From Variovorax boronicumulans (lineage in GTDB: Bacteria > Pseudomonadota > Gammaproteobacteria > Burkholderiales > Burkholderiaceae_C): DNA of 64,000 nt. The position numbers and the translations under genes were made by a program. Shown in pieces: positions 36,383-47,763 of this stretch. The stretch spans positions 328,764-392,763 of the forward strand of contig NZ_JAAAFX010000009.1 of assembly GCF_019352895.1 (NCBI RefSeq), read 5' to 3'. Every line of letters starts with the position of its first letter. The first letter of the stretch is position 1. The notes below the pieces were generated by a model that saw only the letters and a list, made by a program, of their open reading frames with translations, did no database searches and was not told the DNA's origin.

Positions 36383-36383
36383 C

Positions 36384-36659
36384 ATGGCAGGCGCGCTGCG
36401 TGCCATCGCCGTGACGGTGGAAGAGCCGAAGCCAGGCGCCTTCGTCTGGGTGCTGGTGGAGCAGGGTGTGGGATGGGCAACGCTGTCGCAGGCCGACCGC
36501 CCGACCAGGAGCTACGCCAAGGCCATGGCGAATGGCCTGCTGGCCCTGCAGGACCTGATCGAGGACCTGGAGATCGGGCCACGCGAGCCCGAGCCTCAGG
36601 ACACGCACAGCGCGGTGGAGCGCGCGTCCTTCGGTTTCGGGTTCGGTGAACTCAAGTAG
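36384..36659 (+). CDS. Hypothetical protein, 91 residues
   Basis: Starts one base after the DUF3606 stop, so it is probably translated by coupling. The sequence (VTVEEPKPGAFVWVLVEQG, then MANGLLALQDLIEDLEIGP) suggests a small alpha/beta fold with an acidic C-terminal helix. No family recognised. It ends 38 bp from the convergent sensor-kinase gene. Confidence 0.65.
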   Translation: MAGALRAIAVTVEEPKPGAFVWVLVEQGVGWATLSQADRPTRSYAKAMANGLLALQDLIEDLEIGPREPEPQDTHSAVERASFGFGFGELK

Positions 36660-36696
36660 GGTGGGTTGAAGGGGCTGCCCGTGGTGGCCCGGAAGC

Positions 36697-39107
<2,411 letters not shown>

Positions 39108-39111
<4 letters not shown>

Positions 39112-39785
39112 GTCTTGTCGAGCTGGTGCCGAATCTTGAACAGCTCGTTGTCTGTCCGGATGCCCAGCTTGCGGAAGGCGGCCTGCTTCTGCGTGCTGAT
39201 CGTGTTGACGTTGCGCGAGAACTTCGTGGCGATCTGCGTGACCGACATGCCTTCCAGGCAGCAGCGCAGCACCTCGCGCTCGCGCGGCGACAGGCCGGTG
39301 CTCTGCGTGAGCGCCTGCGCATCGGTGTGCTCCAGAGCGGACTCGGCGCGCGTCGCGATCTCCGCGGCCATCTCGGGATGCAAGTGGATGCGCCCCTTGG
39401 CGAGCGTGCGGACCGCGGTGATCATTTCGCTCAGGTCCTGGTTCTTGCCCACATAGCCGCGGGCGCCGGCCTTCAGTGCCAGGGCCACGGTGGCCGCGCT
39501 GTAGTGCGCCGAAATGACCAGCGTCTTGCTGTTCGGGTGCCGAACCTTCAACGCCCGGATCAGGTTCAGCCCGTCGATGTCGGTGGGGCCCAGCGAGAAG
39601 TCCATGAGGATGATCTCGGCGGGCTGCGTGCCCAGCGCATCGAGCAGTTCGCGGCTGGTCGCGTAACTGCCCACCACCGCCAGGTCGTGCTCGTCAGCCA
39701 GCCTGGAGACCAGGCCGTGCCGTACGACGGCATGGTCGTCGAGAACCATCAGTCGAAGAGGCGTCGGTGCGGTCGGATGGAGCAT
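39108..39785 (-). CDS. NarL/LuxR-family response regulator, partner of the hybrid kinase
   Basis: A 225-residue regulator. The receiver domain has acidic VLDDHAVVRHG, phospho-acceptor Asp in IILMDFSLGPTD and the Lys of GYVGKNQ. The C-terminal LuxR helix-turn-helix is LSPREREVLRCCLEGMSVTQ, with KFSRNVNTISTQKQAAFRKL following. It resembles RcsB/BvgA regulators. It is transcribed before the kinase, as in bvgA-bvgS. The ATG at 39785 lacks a good ribosome site but precedes the receiver domain correctly. Confidence 0.9.
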
Positions 39786-40304
39786 GTGCGTGCCGGAAGG
39801 TCGGCCGGTTACCGAGGTTGGCAAAGATTCTAGTGTCAGCAATGTGGCGGACGCCGGCCCGGTGTCGGGGGTGTCCCATGGAGGACGGGACGCTTCACCG
39901 CGACCTTCGACGAGGCCGTCACGGTGCCGTGCCGCTCGATGCCAGGCGCGATTCCGGCAGGCGAGCAACCCGCTGTTTTCGAACGATCCCTAAGCCGGCC
40001 CCCCGATTTCTCGTTGGATCCCTATATACGGGAAAACCCTTAAAAAGAACAATGGCCATCAGTCCCAGCCCCGGCCGATGGAATCGACGACCACGCACAT
40101 GAACAAGAGCGATCGGACGGTCTGGAACGCGGCGCACCCCGCCATCGCGAAGGTCTGGGATCGGGCGACGGCGGGACCGGCCGGGGCCAACGGGGCGAAC
40201 GCAGCCATGGGTCAGGCCAGGACGGCGATTGCGGCGCGTGAGCCGGGTCGCCCGGATGGACCTCGGGCGCCGAAGCGATGTTTCAACGATGCACAGAAGG
40301 ACGA
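39786..40304. other. Intergenic region upstream of the BvgA-like gene
   Basis: About 520 bp between divergent genes. It contains a short AT-rich promoter-like block (about 40020-40055: CCTATATACGGG and then AACCCTTAAAAAG) including the palindrome GGGAAAACCC at 40030-40039. An open frame at 40078-40443 shows no ribosome site and overlaps the next gene, so I do not call it. No repeat or RNA gene is seen. Confidence 0.4.
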
Positions 40305-40754
40305 ATGGACAAGATGCCGACGAACGCGAGTGAATTCAGTTGCCTGGTGGACCTGCCGATCCTCATCGGTGTCGAGCGCCGGCGCGTGCCGGTCATTGCC
40401 GTGTTCCGGGGCCTGCCGAAGCCCGATCTCGAGGAATGGGTGATGCCCGGCGGCGTGCCGCGCAGCGACCACGAACTGGCCACGGAAATCCTCGGCGAGC
40501 TGCGATGCGCGGGCGGGAACAACGGGCGTTCGTGGCCGCGCAGCTTCTGCATTGCCACGGTGCTGGACCTGGACAGTGCCTCGGCGCTGCTGGTCGCCAC
40601 CTTTCTGTCGGAGTCTGCGCGATCTGCCGGGGTCGTGCCCCTGGCGTCGCCTGCGAGCTGGTCGCATGCCGCCAGCGCCCATGCCCCACGCCGCACCAGC
40701 GAGCTGGCGCGCCGCAGGGACGGACGCGGCGCGGCGTGCCATTCCCTGCAATGA
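40305..40754 (+). CDS. Hypothetical protein, 149 residues
   Basis: ATG 40305 is preceded by AAGGA at five bases. The product starts MDKMPTNASEFSCLVDLPIL; the first 110 residues look folded (VIAVFRGLPKPDLEEWVMPG, then ATVLDLDSASALLVATFL), while the rest is Ala/Arg-rich. No family recognised. It is divergent from the BvgA-like regulator gene and could be a target of it. Confidence 0.5.
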   Translation: MDKMPTNASEFSCLVDLPILIGVERRRVPVIAVFRGLPKPDLEEWVMPGGVPRSDHELATEILGELRCAGGNNGRSWPRSFCIATVLDLDSASALLVATFLSESARSAGVVPLASPASWSHAASAHAPRRTSELARRRDGRGAACHSLQ

Positions 40755-40799
40755 GCGCACGCAGCCGCCGCCGCGCGGCTGCGTGAAGAGGCCGTCGGC

Positions 40800-42899
40800 T
40801 CAGGCGGCGGCGCGTGCCGTCAGCCACTGCGAGGGCAGCAGCGGCTTCGCGACGATGCGGATCTCGCCCATGGCGCCCAGGAAGCCGCCGCCAGGGCCGT
40901 TGCCCTGGTAGTAGCCCGCGCCCACTACCCATGGCAGGTTCTGCGATGCCAGCCCCACGGTGTTGACCGTGTTGCGCAGGATCGGCGCGCCTTCCACGTA
41001 CATCGTGGTCTCCTTCGCCACCGGGTCGTTGACCACCGCGACGTGCAGCCAGCTGTCGAGCAGGATCTCGCCCGACCAGTTGGCGCGCGAGGAGGTCGGC
41101 GCGGGCTTCTGCGGGATCACCTCGAACTGCACCTCCTTGAGGTTCGAGATCGCGAACTGCACCGGCGGCGAGGCGTCCCAGCCCTGGAAGCCGGGGAAGT
41201 TCCGGTTCCAGCCGCCGCGCGTCATGATGTTCATCCAGGCGTTCTTGTCGGTCCAGTTCTTGTCGAGCTTGACGAAGGCCTCGATGGTGTAGCCCGTGGA
41301 CTCGAAGGTCTCGCTGTTCAGCGCGGTGGCGGCGTCGGTCATGAAGTAGCTCAGGCGCGCGCTCTCGGCATTGCTGAACTGCACGCTGCCCGGTGCCGAC
41401 GACAGGCGATGGCGGTCGCTGCTCCAGCGCAGGTCGGCCAGTTGCGCGGTGTTGCCCGCCGGCACATTCAGCGCGCCGCGGGTGAGCTTGGCGTTCTTGC
41501 CCGAGGCGTCGGCGATGACTTCGCGGTCGTTGAGTGCCGCACCCACGGTGCCACCGAAGAAGCGCCAGTGGGCCAGGGTCTCGGCGATGTGCGGATAGTC
41601 CTCCGCATTCGCGGCCGGCTTGGCCGGCGGGGTCTCGATGGCATTGAAGCCATCGAGCATCAGCGCCGTCGCGGCCAGCGTGCGCGGCGTGGCGCTCGGT
41701 GCGGCGGGCTTGAAGTTGGACGCGAAGCGGGCGAAGCGCTTGGCGAAGTCCATCTGGAGGGTGAACTCGTTGTTGGCGTCGCGCAGCATCACATGGTCGA
41801 ACTCGTTGAGCGTGGCCGCCGGCTTCTGCCGCACCCAGGGCGAGAAGGACAGCGCGCGGATCTCCTTGGCCGTGAGGTCGAATTCGTAGAAGCGCATCAG
41901 GCCGTTGCCGCCCTGGTAGGCCATCTGGTAGTCGACCACCATCTCCTCGACCGCGTTGCCGAAGTCGTTGGTCTTGGTCAGGTGCGCCGAGCCGTGGTGG
42001 TGGCCATTGACCGTCATGAAGATCTGGTCGTTGTCGCGGATCAGCTTTTCCCACAGCATCAGGCCGTAGTCCACTTCGAGCGGCTTCACGCCGTCGGGCG
42101 CGATCGCGATCAGCTGGTGGTTGACCAGGATCGCGGGCAGCGTCGGGTTGTCCTTGAGCACGCGGCGGGCCCAGACGATGCCGTTGTCCGACACGCGCCA
42201 CGAGAGCGAGAGCACCAGGAACTGCTGGCCTTCGGCCGTGAAGACGTGGTACTCGTGGAAGCCGCTCGGGTCGCGGCCGCCGAAGGTGCTCTGCTTCTTC
42301 GCGCGCTCGGTGCCGAACCATTGCAGGTAGGGCTCCTTCGCGAGGTCGCGCTGCGCATCGGTGCCCACCGACTGGCCGTTCTCGAAGCCGATGTCCTGCA
42401 GCACATCGTGGTTGCCCGCGAGGATCGAGTAGGGCAGCTTCTTCGTCTCCAGCGCCTGCATGGCCTTGTCGGCGATCTCCCATTGCTGTGGCTTGCCGAC
42501 CTGGTCGACGATGTCGCCCACGTGGATCACGAACGGAATCTTCAGCGCGGCCGCGTTGTCGGCCAGCCACTGGGTCTGCGCGAGGAAGGGCGTGCTGCCG
42601 AAGCGCTTGTCGAACTGGTTGCCCGTTTCCGCGCTTGCATAGCGCGCGTAGAACTGCGTGTCGGGCAGCACCGCCAGGCCGAAGCTCGAGACCCGCGTGT
42701 CGACCACCGGTTCACCGGGATTCGGTGGCGGGTTGGACGGATTGCCGCCGCCGGGCGGCGGCGTGCCCGCCCCCGAGTCGCTGCCACCGCCGCAGGCGGC
42801 GAGCAGCGAAGCCGCGCCGAGCGTGGGCACCAGGGAGCCTGCCTTCAACAGGCTGCGGCGATGGAGGAGGGGGCTGCGGGACGAGGAATCGGAAGACAA
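40800..42899 (-). CDS. Exported calcineurin-like metallophosphoesterase with C-terminal LamG-like domain
   Basis: About 699 residues. The N-terminus has a twin-arginine motif (HRRSLLKAG), a hydrophobic stretch and a lipobox (ASLLAACGG), so it is probably a Tat-exported lipoprotein, followed by a Gly/Pro linker. The phosphoesterase core has LPDTQFY, HVGDIVDQ, GNHD, VNHQ and GHHHG metal ligands. Residues about 530-695 look like a concanavalin/LamG fold (GYTIEAFVKLDKNW, LLDSWLHVAVVNDP, MYVEGAP). No ATG is in frame before the signal sequence; TTG 42899 with GGAG nine bases upstream is the best start. It may act on extracellular phosphate esters. Confidence 0.85.
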   Translation of the reverse strand: MSSDSSSRSPLLHRRSLLKAGSLVPTLGAASLLAACGGGSDSGAGTPPPGGGNPSNPPPNPGEPVVDTRVSSFGLAVLPDTQFYARYASAETGNQFDKRFGSTPFLAQTQWLADNAAALKIPFVIHVGDIVDQVGKPQQWEIADKAMQALETKKLPYSILAGNHDVLQDIGFENGQSVGTDAQRDLAKEPYLQWFGTERAKKQSTFGGRDPSGFHEYHVFTAEGQQFLVLSLSWRVSDNGIVWARRVLKDNPTLPAILVNHQLIAIAPDGVKPLEVDYGLMLWEKLIRDNDQIFMTVNGHHHGSAHLTKTNDFGNAVEEMVVDYQMAYQGGNGLMRFYEFDLTAKEIRALSFSPWVRQKPAATLNEFDHVMLRDANNEFTLQMDFAKRFARFASNFKPAAPSATPRTLAATALMLDGFNAIETPPAKPAANAEDYPHIAETLAHWRFFGGTVGAALNDREVIADASGKNAKLTRGALNVPAGNTAQLADLRWSSDRHRLSSAPGSVQFSNAESARLSYFMTDAATALNSETFESTGYTIEAFVKLDKNWTDKNAWMNIMTRGGWNRNFPGFQGWDASPPVQFAISNLKEVQFEVIPQKPAPTSSRANWSGEILLDSWLHVAVVNDPVAKETTMYVEGAPILRNTVNTVGLASQNLPWVVGAGYYQGNGPGGGFLGAMGEIRIVAKPLLPSQWLTARAAA

Positions 42900-43048
42900 G
42901 GATGCTGCTCCAGTGAATGCATGAAGAGGAGCAGCCAAGCCTAGGGAGGCTGGATGACAGCGCGGCGATGACCTTGCGCGCGCTGCGCATAGCGAGACGA
43001 TGTGACACACGGACCTGCTAGCGCCGGCCGCGCGGGCCGGCGCCTGGT

Positions 43049-44620
43049 TCAGTTCGCGTCCGCTGCGTTCGCGGCCAGCGCCGCCGCGTCGCGATGCCAC
43101 CAGCCGCCGCCCAGCGCCTGGAACAGCAAGGCGCTGTCGGCCAGCCGCGCGGCCCGCGCCTGCAGCAGGCCCAGCTGGCCCTGCCGGTGGTTCTGCTCGG
43201 CCGCGATCAGCGCGAGCCGGTCGAGGTAGCCGAGGCCGTGCTGGCGCCGCGTCATGTCGAGCGCGGTCTTCGCGGTGTCGCTGACCGCGGCGGCGGCGCT
43301 GAGTGCCGCGGCATCGGCCTCGATTGCATGCAGCGTGTCGGCCACGTTCTGGAAGGCCACGATGACCGTCGCGCGGTACTGGGCCGCGGCCTGGCGCTGC
43401 TGCTCGATGGCCGCGCGCTCCTTGTGCCGCAGCGTGCCGCCGTCGAACAGCGGCTGGGTGATGCCCAGCGCCAGGTCGAAGAAGCGGCCGCTGTTCCAGA
43501 ACATCTGGTTGAAGCGGCTGGCGGCACCGCCGACGGTGGCGTTGATCGAGAACTGCGGCAGCCGCGCGGCCCGCGCCACGCCGATCTCCGCATTGGCCGC
43601 GCGCAGCTGCTCCTCGGCCGCGCGCACGTCGGGCCGCTGCTCGACCAGGCGCGAGGGCAGGGTCAGCGGCAGTTCGCCGGGCAGCCGCAGCGCATCGAGC
43701 TTGAAGATCGGGGCCTCGTCGTCCTGGGCCTGGCCCGCGAGCGCGCGCAGCAGGTCGCGGTTCTGCTCGAACTGCTTGCGCAGCGGCGGCAGGGCCTGCT
43801 TCGACTGGGCCAGCGCGTTGTCCTGCAGCGCGAGCTCGAGCCGCGAGACCTGGCCGGCCTTGAGCTGCCGCTGCACCAGCGCCAGCGAGGCCGTGTTCGC
43901 CTCGACGATCTGCTCGGTCAGCGCGATCTGCTCGCGCAGCAGCGCATCCTGGATCGCGGCCGCGACGATGTTCGAGGCCAGCGTGATGTAGGTCGCCTGC
44001 AGCTGGTGCAGCTGCACCTGGGCCTGCGATGCCATCGACTCCATCTGGCGCCGGTTGCCGCCGAAGACGTCGGGCACATAGCTGACCGTGAGCTGCGCGG
44101 TGTGGAAGTTGTAGATCACCGGCGTGGTGAAGGGCGCGCTGCCGCCTTCGCTGGCGGGCGTGCCCTGGCCGGTGCTGATGTCCCGGCCGTTGCCCTGCAG
44201 GCCCGGCGAGTTGCCGCCCAGGTTGCCGGCGATCTTGGTGCGGGTCGGCGTGTAGCCGGCCTGCACCGTGGGGAAGAAGAAGCCGCGCTGCGCCGCCACG
44301 TTCTCCTGCGCCTCGCGCAGGGCCGCCTGCGCGGCCTCGATGCCCGGGTGGGCCGCGAAGGCGCGTTCGATCAGCGCGTCGAGCGCCGGCGACTCGAACA
44401 CCTTCCACCAGTCGGCCTGGATGTCGCGTTCCAGCGAGAAGCGCTGGGCCTGCGGATCGGCGACCGCAGGAGCCGATGACCCGGGTGCGTAGCCCGCGGA
44501 CGCTGGCAGTGCGGGACGTACATAGTCCGGGCCGACGGCGCAGCCGGCGGCCAATGCGATGGCGCTCAAGGCCAGGGCGGTCCGGCCGGCGTGCCGCGCC
44601 CGAAGAAGAGAGGATGTCAT
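43049..44620 (-). CDS. Outer-membrane efflux lipoprotein (NodT/CusC type)
   Basis: A 523-residue TolC-like channel. A signal peptide with lipobox (IALAAGCAVGPDYVRP) is followed by two repeats of the outer-membrane efflux fold (ARLPQFSINATVGG, QYRATVIVAFQNVADTLHAI). It forms the outer exit duct for the RND pump encoded immediately upstream. Its start overlaps the pump stop by four bases. Length is normal for NodT-family proteins. Confidence 0.93.
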   Translation of the reverse strand: MTSSLLRARHAGRTALALSAIALAAGCAVGPDYVRPALPASAGYAPGSSAPAVADPQAQRFSLERDIQADWWKVFESPALDALIERAFAAHPGIEAAQAALREAQENVAAQRGFFFPTVQAGYTPTRTKIAGNLGGNSPGLQGNGRDISTGQGTPASEGGSAPFTTPVIYNFHTAQLTVSYVPDVFGGNRRQMESMASQAQVQLHQLQATYITLASNIVAAAIQDALLREQIALTEQIVEANTASLALVQRQLKAGQVSRLELALQDNALAQSKQALPPLRKQFEQNRDLLRALAGQAQDDEAPIFKLDALRLPGELPLTLPSRLVEQRPDVRAAEEQLRAANAEIGVARAARLPQFSINATVGGAASRFNQMFWNSGRFFDLALGITQPLFDGGTLRHKERAAIEQQRQAAAQYRATVIVAFQNVADTLHAIEADAAALSAAAAVSDTAKTALDMTRRQHGLGYLDRLALIAAEQNHRQGQLGLLQARAARLADSALLFQALGGGWWHRDAAALAANAADAN

Positions 44621-47600
44621 CGCGCGCCTTCCAGGATAGGGTCTGCAAGGGATGCCGTGTCGTCGCCCGGCTCGGAGAAGTTGCCGAACAGCCGCATCGC
44701 GACCGGCAGCACCAGCAGGGTGAAGACCGTGCCGGTCACGATGCCGCCCACGATCACGCAGGCGAAGGGCCGTTGCGTCTCGCTGCCGATGCCGCGCGAC
44801 AGCGCCGCGGGCAGCAGGCCCAGGCCGGCCATCAGCGCGGTCATGAGGATCGGGCGCAGCCGCATCGCCGCGCCCTGGACGATGGCCTGCGTCACCTCGG
44901 CGCCTTCGCGCACCCGCTGCATGACTTCCTCCACCATGATCACGCCGTTCTGCACCGAGATGCCGGCCACCGCGATGAAGCCCACCGCGGCCGAGACCGA
45001 GAGGTGCAGCCCGGCGATGCCCAGCGCGGCCAGGCCGCCGATCAGCGTGAAGGGCACCATGCCCAGCACCAGGCTGGCCAGCCGCACCGAGCGGAAGGCC
45101 CAGAACAGCAGCGAGAAGATCAGCAGCACGGTGAGTGGGATGATCACCATCAGCCGCTTGGTGGCGCGCTGCGAGTTCTCGAACTGGCCGCCCCAGGTGA
45201 GGTCGTAGCCCGGCGGCAGCTTGACCTCTTGCGCGACCACGCGTTGCGCCTCCTCGACGAAGCTGCCCTGGTCGCGGCCCAGCAGGTTGACCTTGACGAT
45301 CACGCTGCGCGAACCGGCCTCGCGCAGGATGCGCGAGGCGCCCTGGCGCACCTCGACCGTGGCGACTTCGCTCAGCGCGATGGTGCCGGGGCCATTGCCG
45401 ACCTGCGTGCCGGGCAGCGCCAGCTGCAGGTTGCCCAGCGCGTCGACGCTGTTGCGGTTCTTCTCGTCCACGCGCACCACCACGTCGAAGCGTTTGTCCT
45501 GCTGGAAGAAGCTGGTCACGGCCACGCCGGACATGGCCTGGTTCACCAGCGTGTCGACGTCGTTGATGCTCAGGCCGTAGCGCGCGAGCCGCGAGCGGTC
45601 GGGGGTGATCACCACCTCGGTCTGGCCGCCGATGCGCGTGGCCTCGACGTCGGTGGCGCCGCGGATGCCCTGGATCACGCTGGCCACCTGCGCGCCCTTG
45701 TCCTCGAGGATGTCGAGGTTGTCGCCGCTGATCTTGGCCACGATCTCGCCGCGGAAGCCCGAGAGCGACTCCTCGACGTTGTCCTGGATCACCTGCGAGA
45801 AGTTGGTGCTGATGCCCGGAATCGCGTTCAGCCGGGCCGACATGTCGGCGACCAGCGCCTCCTTGTTGGCGAACTTCCATTCGCCGCGCGGCTTGAGGTC
45901 GACCAGGATCTCCAGGTTGTTCGGCCCCTTGGGGTCCGAGCCGTCGTCGGGCCGGCCGGCCTGAGCGATCACGTGGGCCACCTCGGTGTAGTCGAACAGC
46001 TTGCCGCGCACCAGGCGCTCGACCTGCTTGGTGGTGTCCAGCGAGGCCGAGGTGGGCAGCGTGACCGTGAGCCAGATGTTGCCTTCGTCGAGCTTGGGCA
46101 GGAACTCGCTGCCCAGCCGGGGCGCCAGCAGCAGCGCCAGCACCACAGGCACCGCCGACACGCACAGCACCGTGCGGCCGCGGCGCATCGTCAGGCCGAC
46201 CAGCCACTGGTAGCGCTGCTGCAGCTTCTCGAGCCAGGGCTTGTGCCGCTCGGCCAGCGTGTTCTTCTGCAGCACGTACGACAGCAGCGTGGGCAGCAAG
46301 GTGAAGGTCAGCAGCACCGCGCCCAGCAGCGCGAAGCTCAGCGTCAGCGCCACCGGCGTGAAGATCTTTCCCTCGACCCGCTGGAAGGTGAAGATCGGCA
46401 CGAAGGCCAGGATGATGATGGCCTTGGAGAACAGCACCGGGTGCGACAGGTCCGACATGGTCCGGTGCAGCACGTGCAGCCGGTGCTTGCGCGCGGCCAG
46501 CGGGTGGGCGTCGTGCGTGGAGCGCACCGCCAGCCGCACCATCAGCGCCTCGACGATGACCACCGCGCTGTCGATGATGATGCCGAAGTCGACCGCGCCC
46601 AGCGAGATCAGGTTGGCCGAGACACCGCGCGCGTTCATCAGGATGAAGGCGAACAGCAGCGCCAGCGGAATGACCGTGGCCACCACCAGCGCCGCGCGCC
46701 AGCTCGACAGGAACACCACCAGCACCGCGATCACCAGCAGCGCGCCGATCACCAGGTTCTCGGCCACGGTCGTCACGGTGTGGCGCACGAGCTCGGTGCG
46801 GTCGTAGATCGGCACGATCTTCACGCCCGCCGGCAGCCGGGTCTGCAGCTGCGCGATACGCGCCTTGAGCTCGGCGTTGATCTTGGCCGGGTTGCCGCCC
46901 TTGGTCATCGAGACGATGCCCTCGACGATGCTGTCGCGCTGGTCGGCCGCCACGATGCCGAAGCGCGGGCGTTCGCCCTCGCGCACCTCGGCCACGTCGC
47001 CGATGGTCACGGCGCGCCCCTGGCGGGCCGCGATCACCACCTTGCGGATGTCGTCCAGGCTCGCGTAGAGGCCGGCCGAGCGCACCACCAGCGAGGCGTC
47101 GCCCTGGCGCAGCAGGCCGCCGCCCGCGCTGCCGTTGCCGTTGGACGCGGCCTGGCTCAGCTGGTCGAGCGTGACCTGGTACTTGCGCAGCGCCAGCGGG
47201 TCGGCCTCGATGCGGTACTCCTTGATCGCGCCGCCGAAGCTCACCACGTCGGCCACGCCAGGGGTCATGCGCAGCACCGGGCGGATGGTCCAGTCCTGCA
47301 GCGTGCGGACTTCGGTGTCGGACAGGCCGGGCGCCTCGACCGTGTAGCGGTAGATCTCGCCCACGGCGGTCGACAGCGGCGCCAGCTGCGGCTGCACGCC
47401 CGCGGGCAGCGTGACGGTCGAGAGCTTCTCCGTCACCTGCTGGCGCGCGAAGTAGTTGTCGGTGCCGTCGGCGAAGGTCAGCGTGAGGATCGACAGGCCG
47501 GTCATGGTGACCGAGCGCACGTTGAGCAGCTGCGGCGTGCCCGAGAGCTCGCGCTCGATGGGCAGCGTGACCGCGCGCTCCATGTCCTCGGGCGCCTGGC

Positions 47601-47763
47601 CCGGCAGCTGCGAGATGACCCGCACCTGCACGTCCTGCACATCGGGGAAGGCCTCGATCGGCAGGTTCGACAGCGCATAGCCGCCGAAGCCGATCAGCGC
47701 GGCCACCAGCACGAGCACGAACACGCGCTGCGTCAGCGCGAAGACGATGAGCCGGTCGATCAT
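44617..47763 (-). CDS. HME-family RND heavy-metal efflux pump (CzcA/CusA type)
   Basis: A 1048-residue inner-membrane proton/metal antiporter with twelve hydrophobic segments and two large periplasmic loops. Typical HME motifs include NLPIEAFPDVQDVQVRVISQ near the start, and DFGIIIDSAVVIVEA in transmembrane segment 4, which marks HME pumps. Two positions differ from most relatives: DS in place of the common DG and EA in place of EN. The exported metal (Zn/Co/Cd, Ni or Cu/Ag) cannot be fixed. Its ATG overlaps the adaptor gene stop (ATGA). Confidence 0.93.
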   Translation of the reverse strand: MIDRLIVFALTQRVFVLVLVAALIGFGGYALSNLPIEAFPDVQDVQVRVISQLPGQAPEDMERAVTLPIERELSGTPQLLNVRSVTMTGLSILTLTFADGTDNYFARQQVTEKLSTVTLPAGVQPQLAPLSTAVGEIYRYTVEAPGLSDTEVRTLQDWTIRPVLRMTPGVADVVSFGGAIKEYRIEADPLALRKYQVTLDQLSQAASNGNGSAGGGLLRQGDASLVVRSAGLYASLDDIRKVVIAARQGRAVTIGDVAEVREGERPRFGIVAADQRDSIVEGIVSMTKGGNPAKINAELKARIAQLQTRLPAGVKIVPIYDRTELVRHTVTTVAENLVIGALLVIAVLVVFLSSWRAALVVATVIPLALLFAFILMNARGVSANLISLGAVDFGIIIDSAVVIVEALMVRLAVRSTHDAHPLAARKHRLHVLHRTMSDLSHPVLFSKAIIILAFVPIFTFQRVEGKIFTPVALTLSFALLGAVLLTFTLLPTLLSYVLQKNTLAERHKPWLEKLQQRYQWLVGLTMRRGRTVLCVSAVPVVLALLLAPRLGSEFLPKLDEGNIWLTVTLPTSASLDTTKQVERLVRGKLFDYTEVAHVIAQAGRPDDGSDPKGPNNLEILVDLKPRGEWKFANKEALVADMSARLNAIPGISTNFSQVIQDNVEESLSGFRGEIVAKISGDNLDILEDKGAQVASVIQGIRGATDVEATRIGGQTEVVITPDRSRLARYGLSINDVDTLVNQAMSGVAVTSFFQQDKRFDVVVRVDEKNRNSVDALGNLQLALPGTQVGNGPGTIALSEVATVEVRQGASRILREAGSRSVIVKVNLLGRDQGSFVEEAQRVVAQEVKLPPGYDLTWGGQFENSQRATKRLMVIIPLTVLLIFSLLFWAFRSVRLASLVLGMVPFTLIGGLAALGIAGLHLSVSAAVGFIAVAGISVQNGVIMVEEVMQRVREGAEVTQAIVQGAAMRLRPILMTALMAGLGLLPAALSRGIGSETQRPFACVIVGGIVTGTVFTLLVLPVAMRLFGNFSEPGDDTASLADPILEGAR

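Noticed and set aside
40078..40443. 121-codon frame upstream of the 149-residue gene
   Set aside because: It overlaps the better-supported frame, lacks a ribosome site and becomes Cys/Ser/Arg-rich, typical of an out-of-frame reading.
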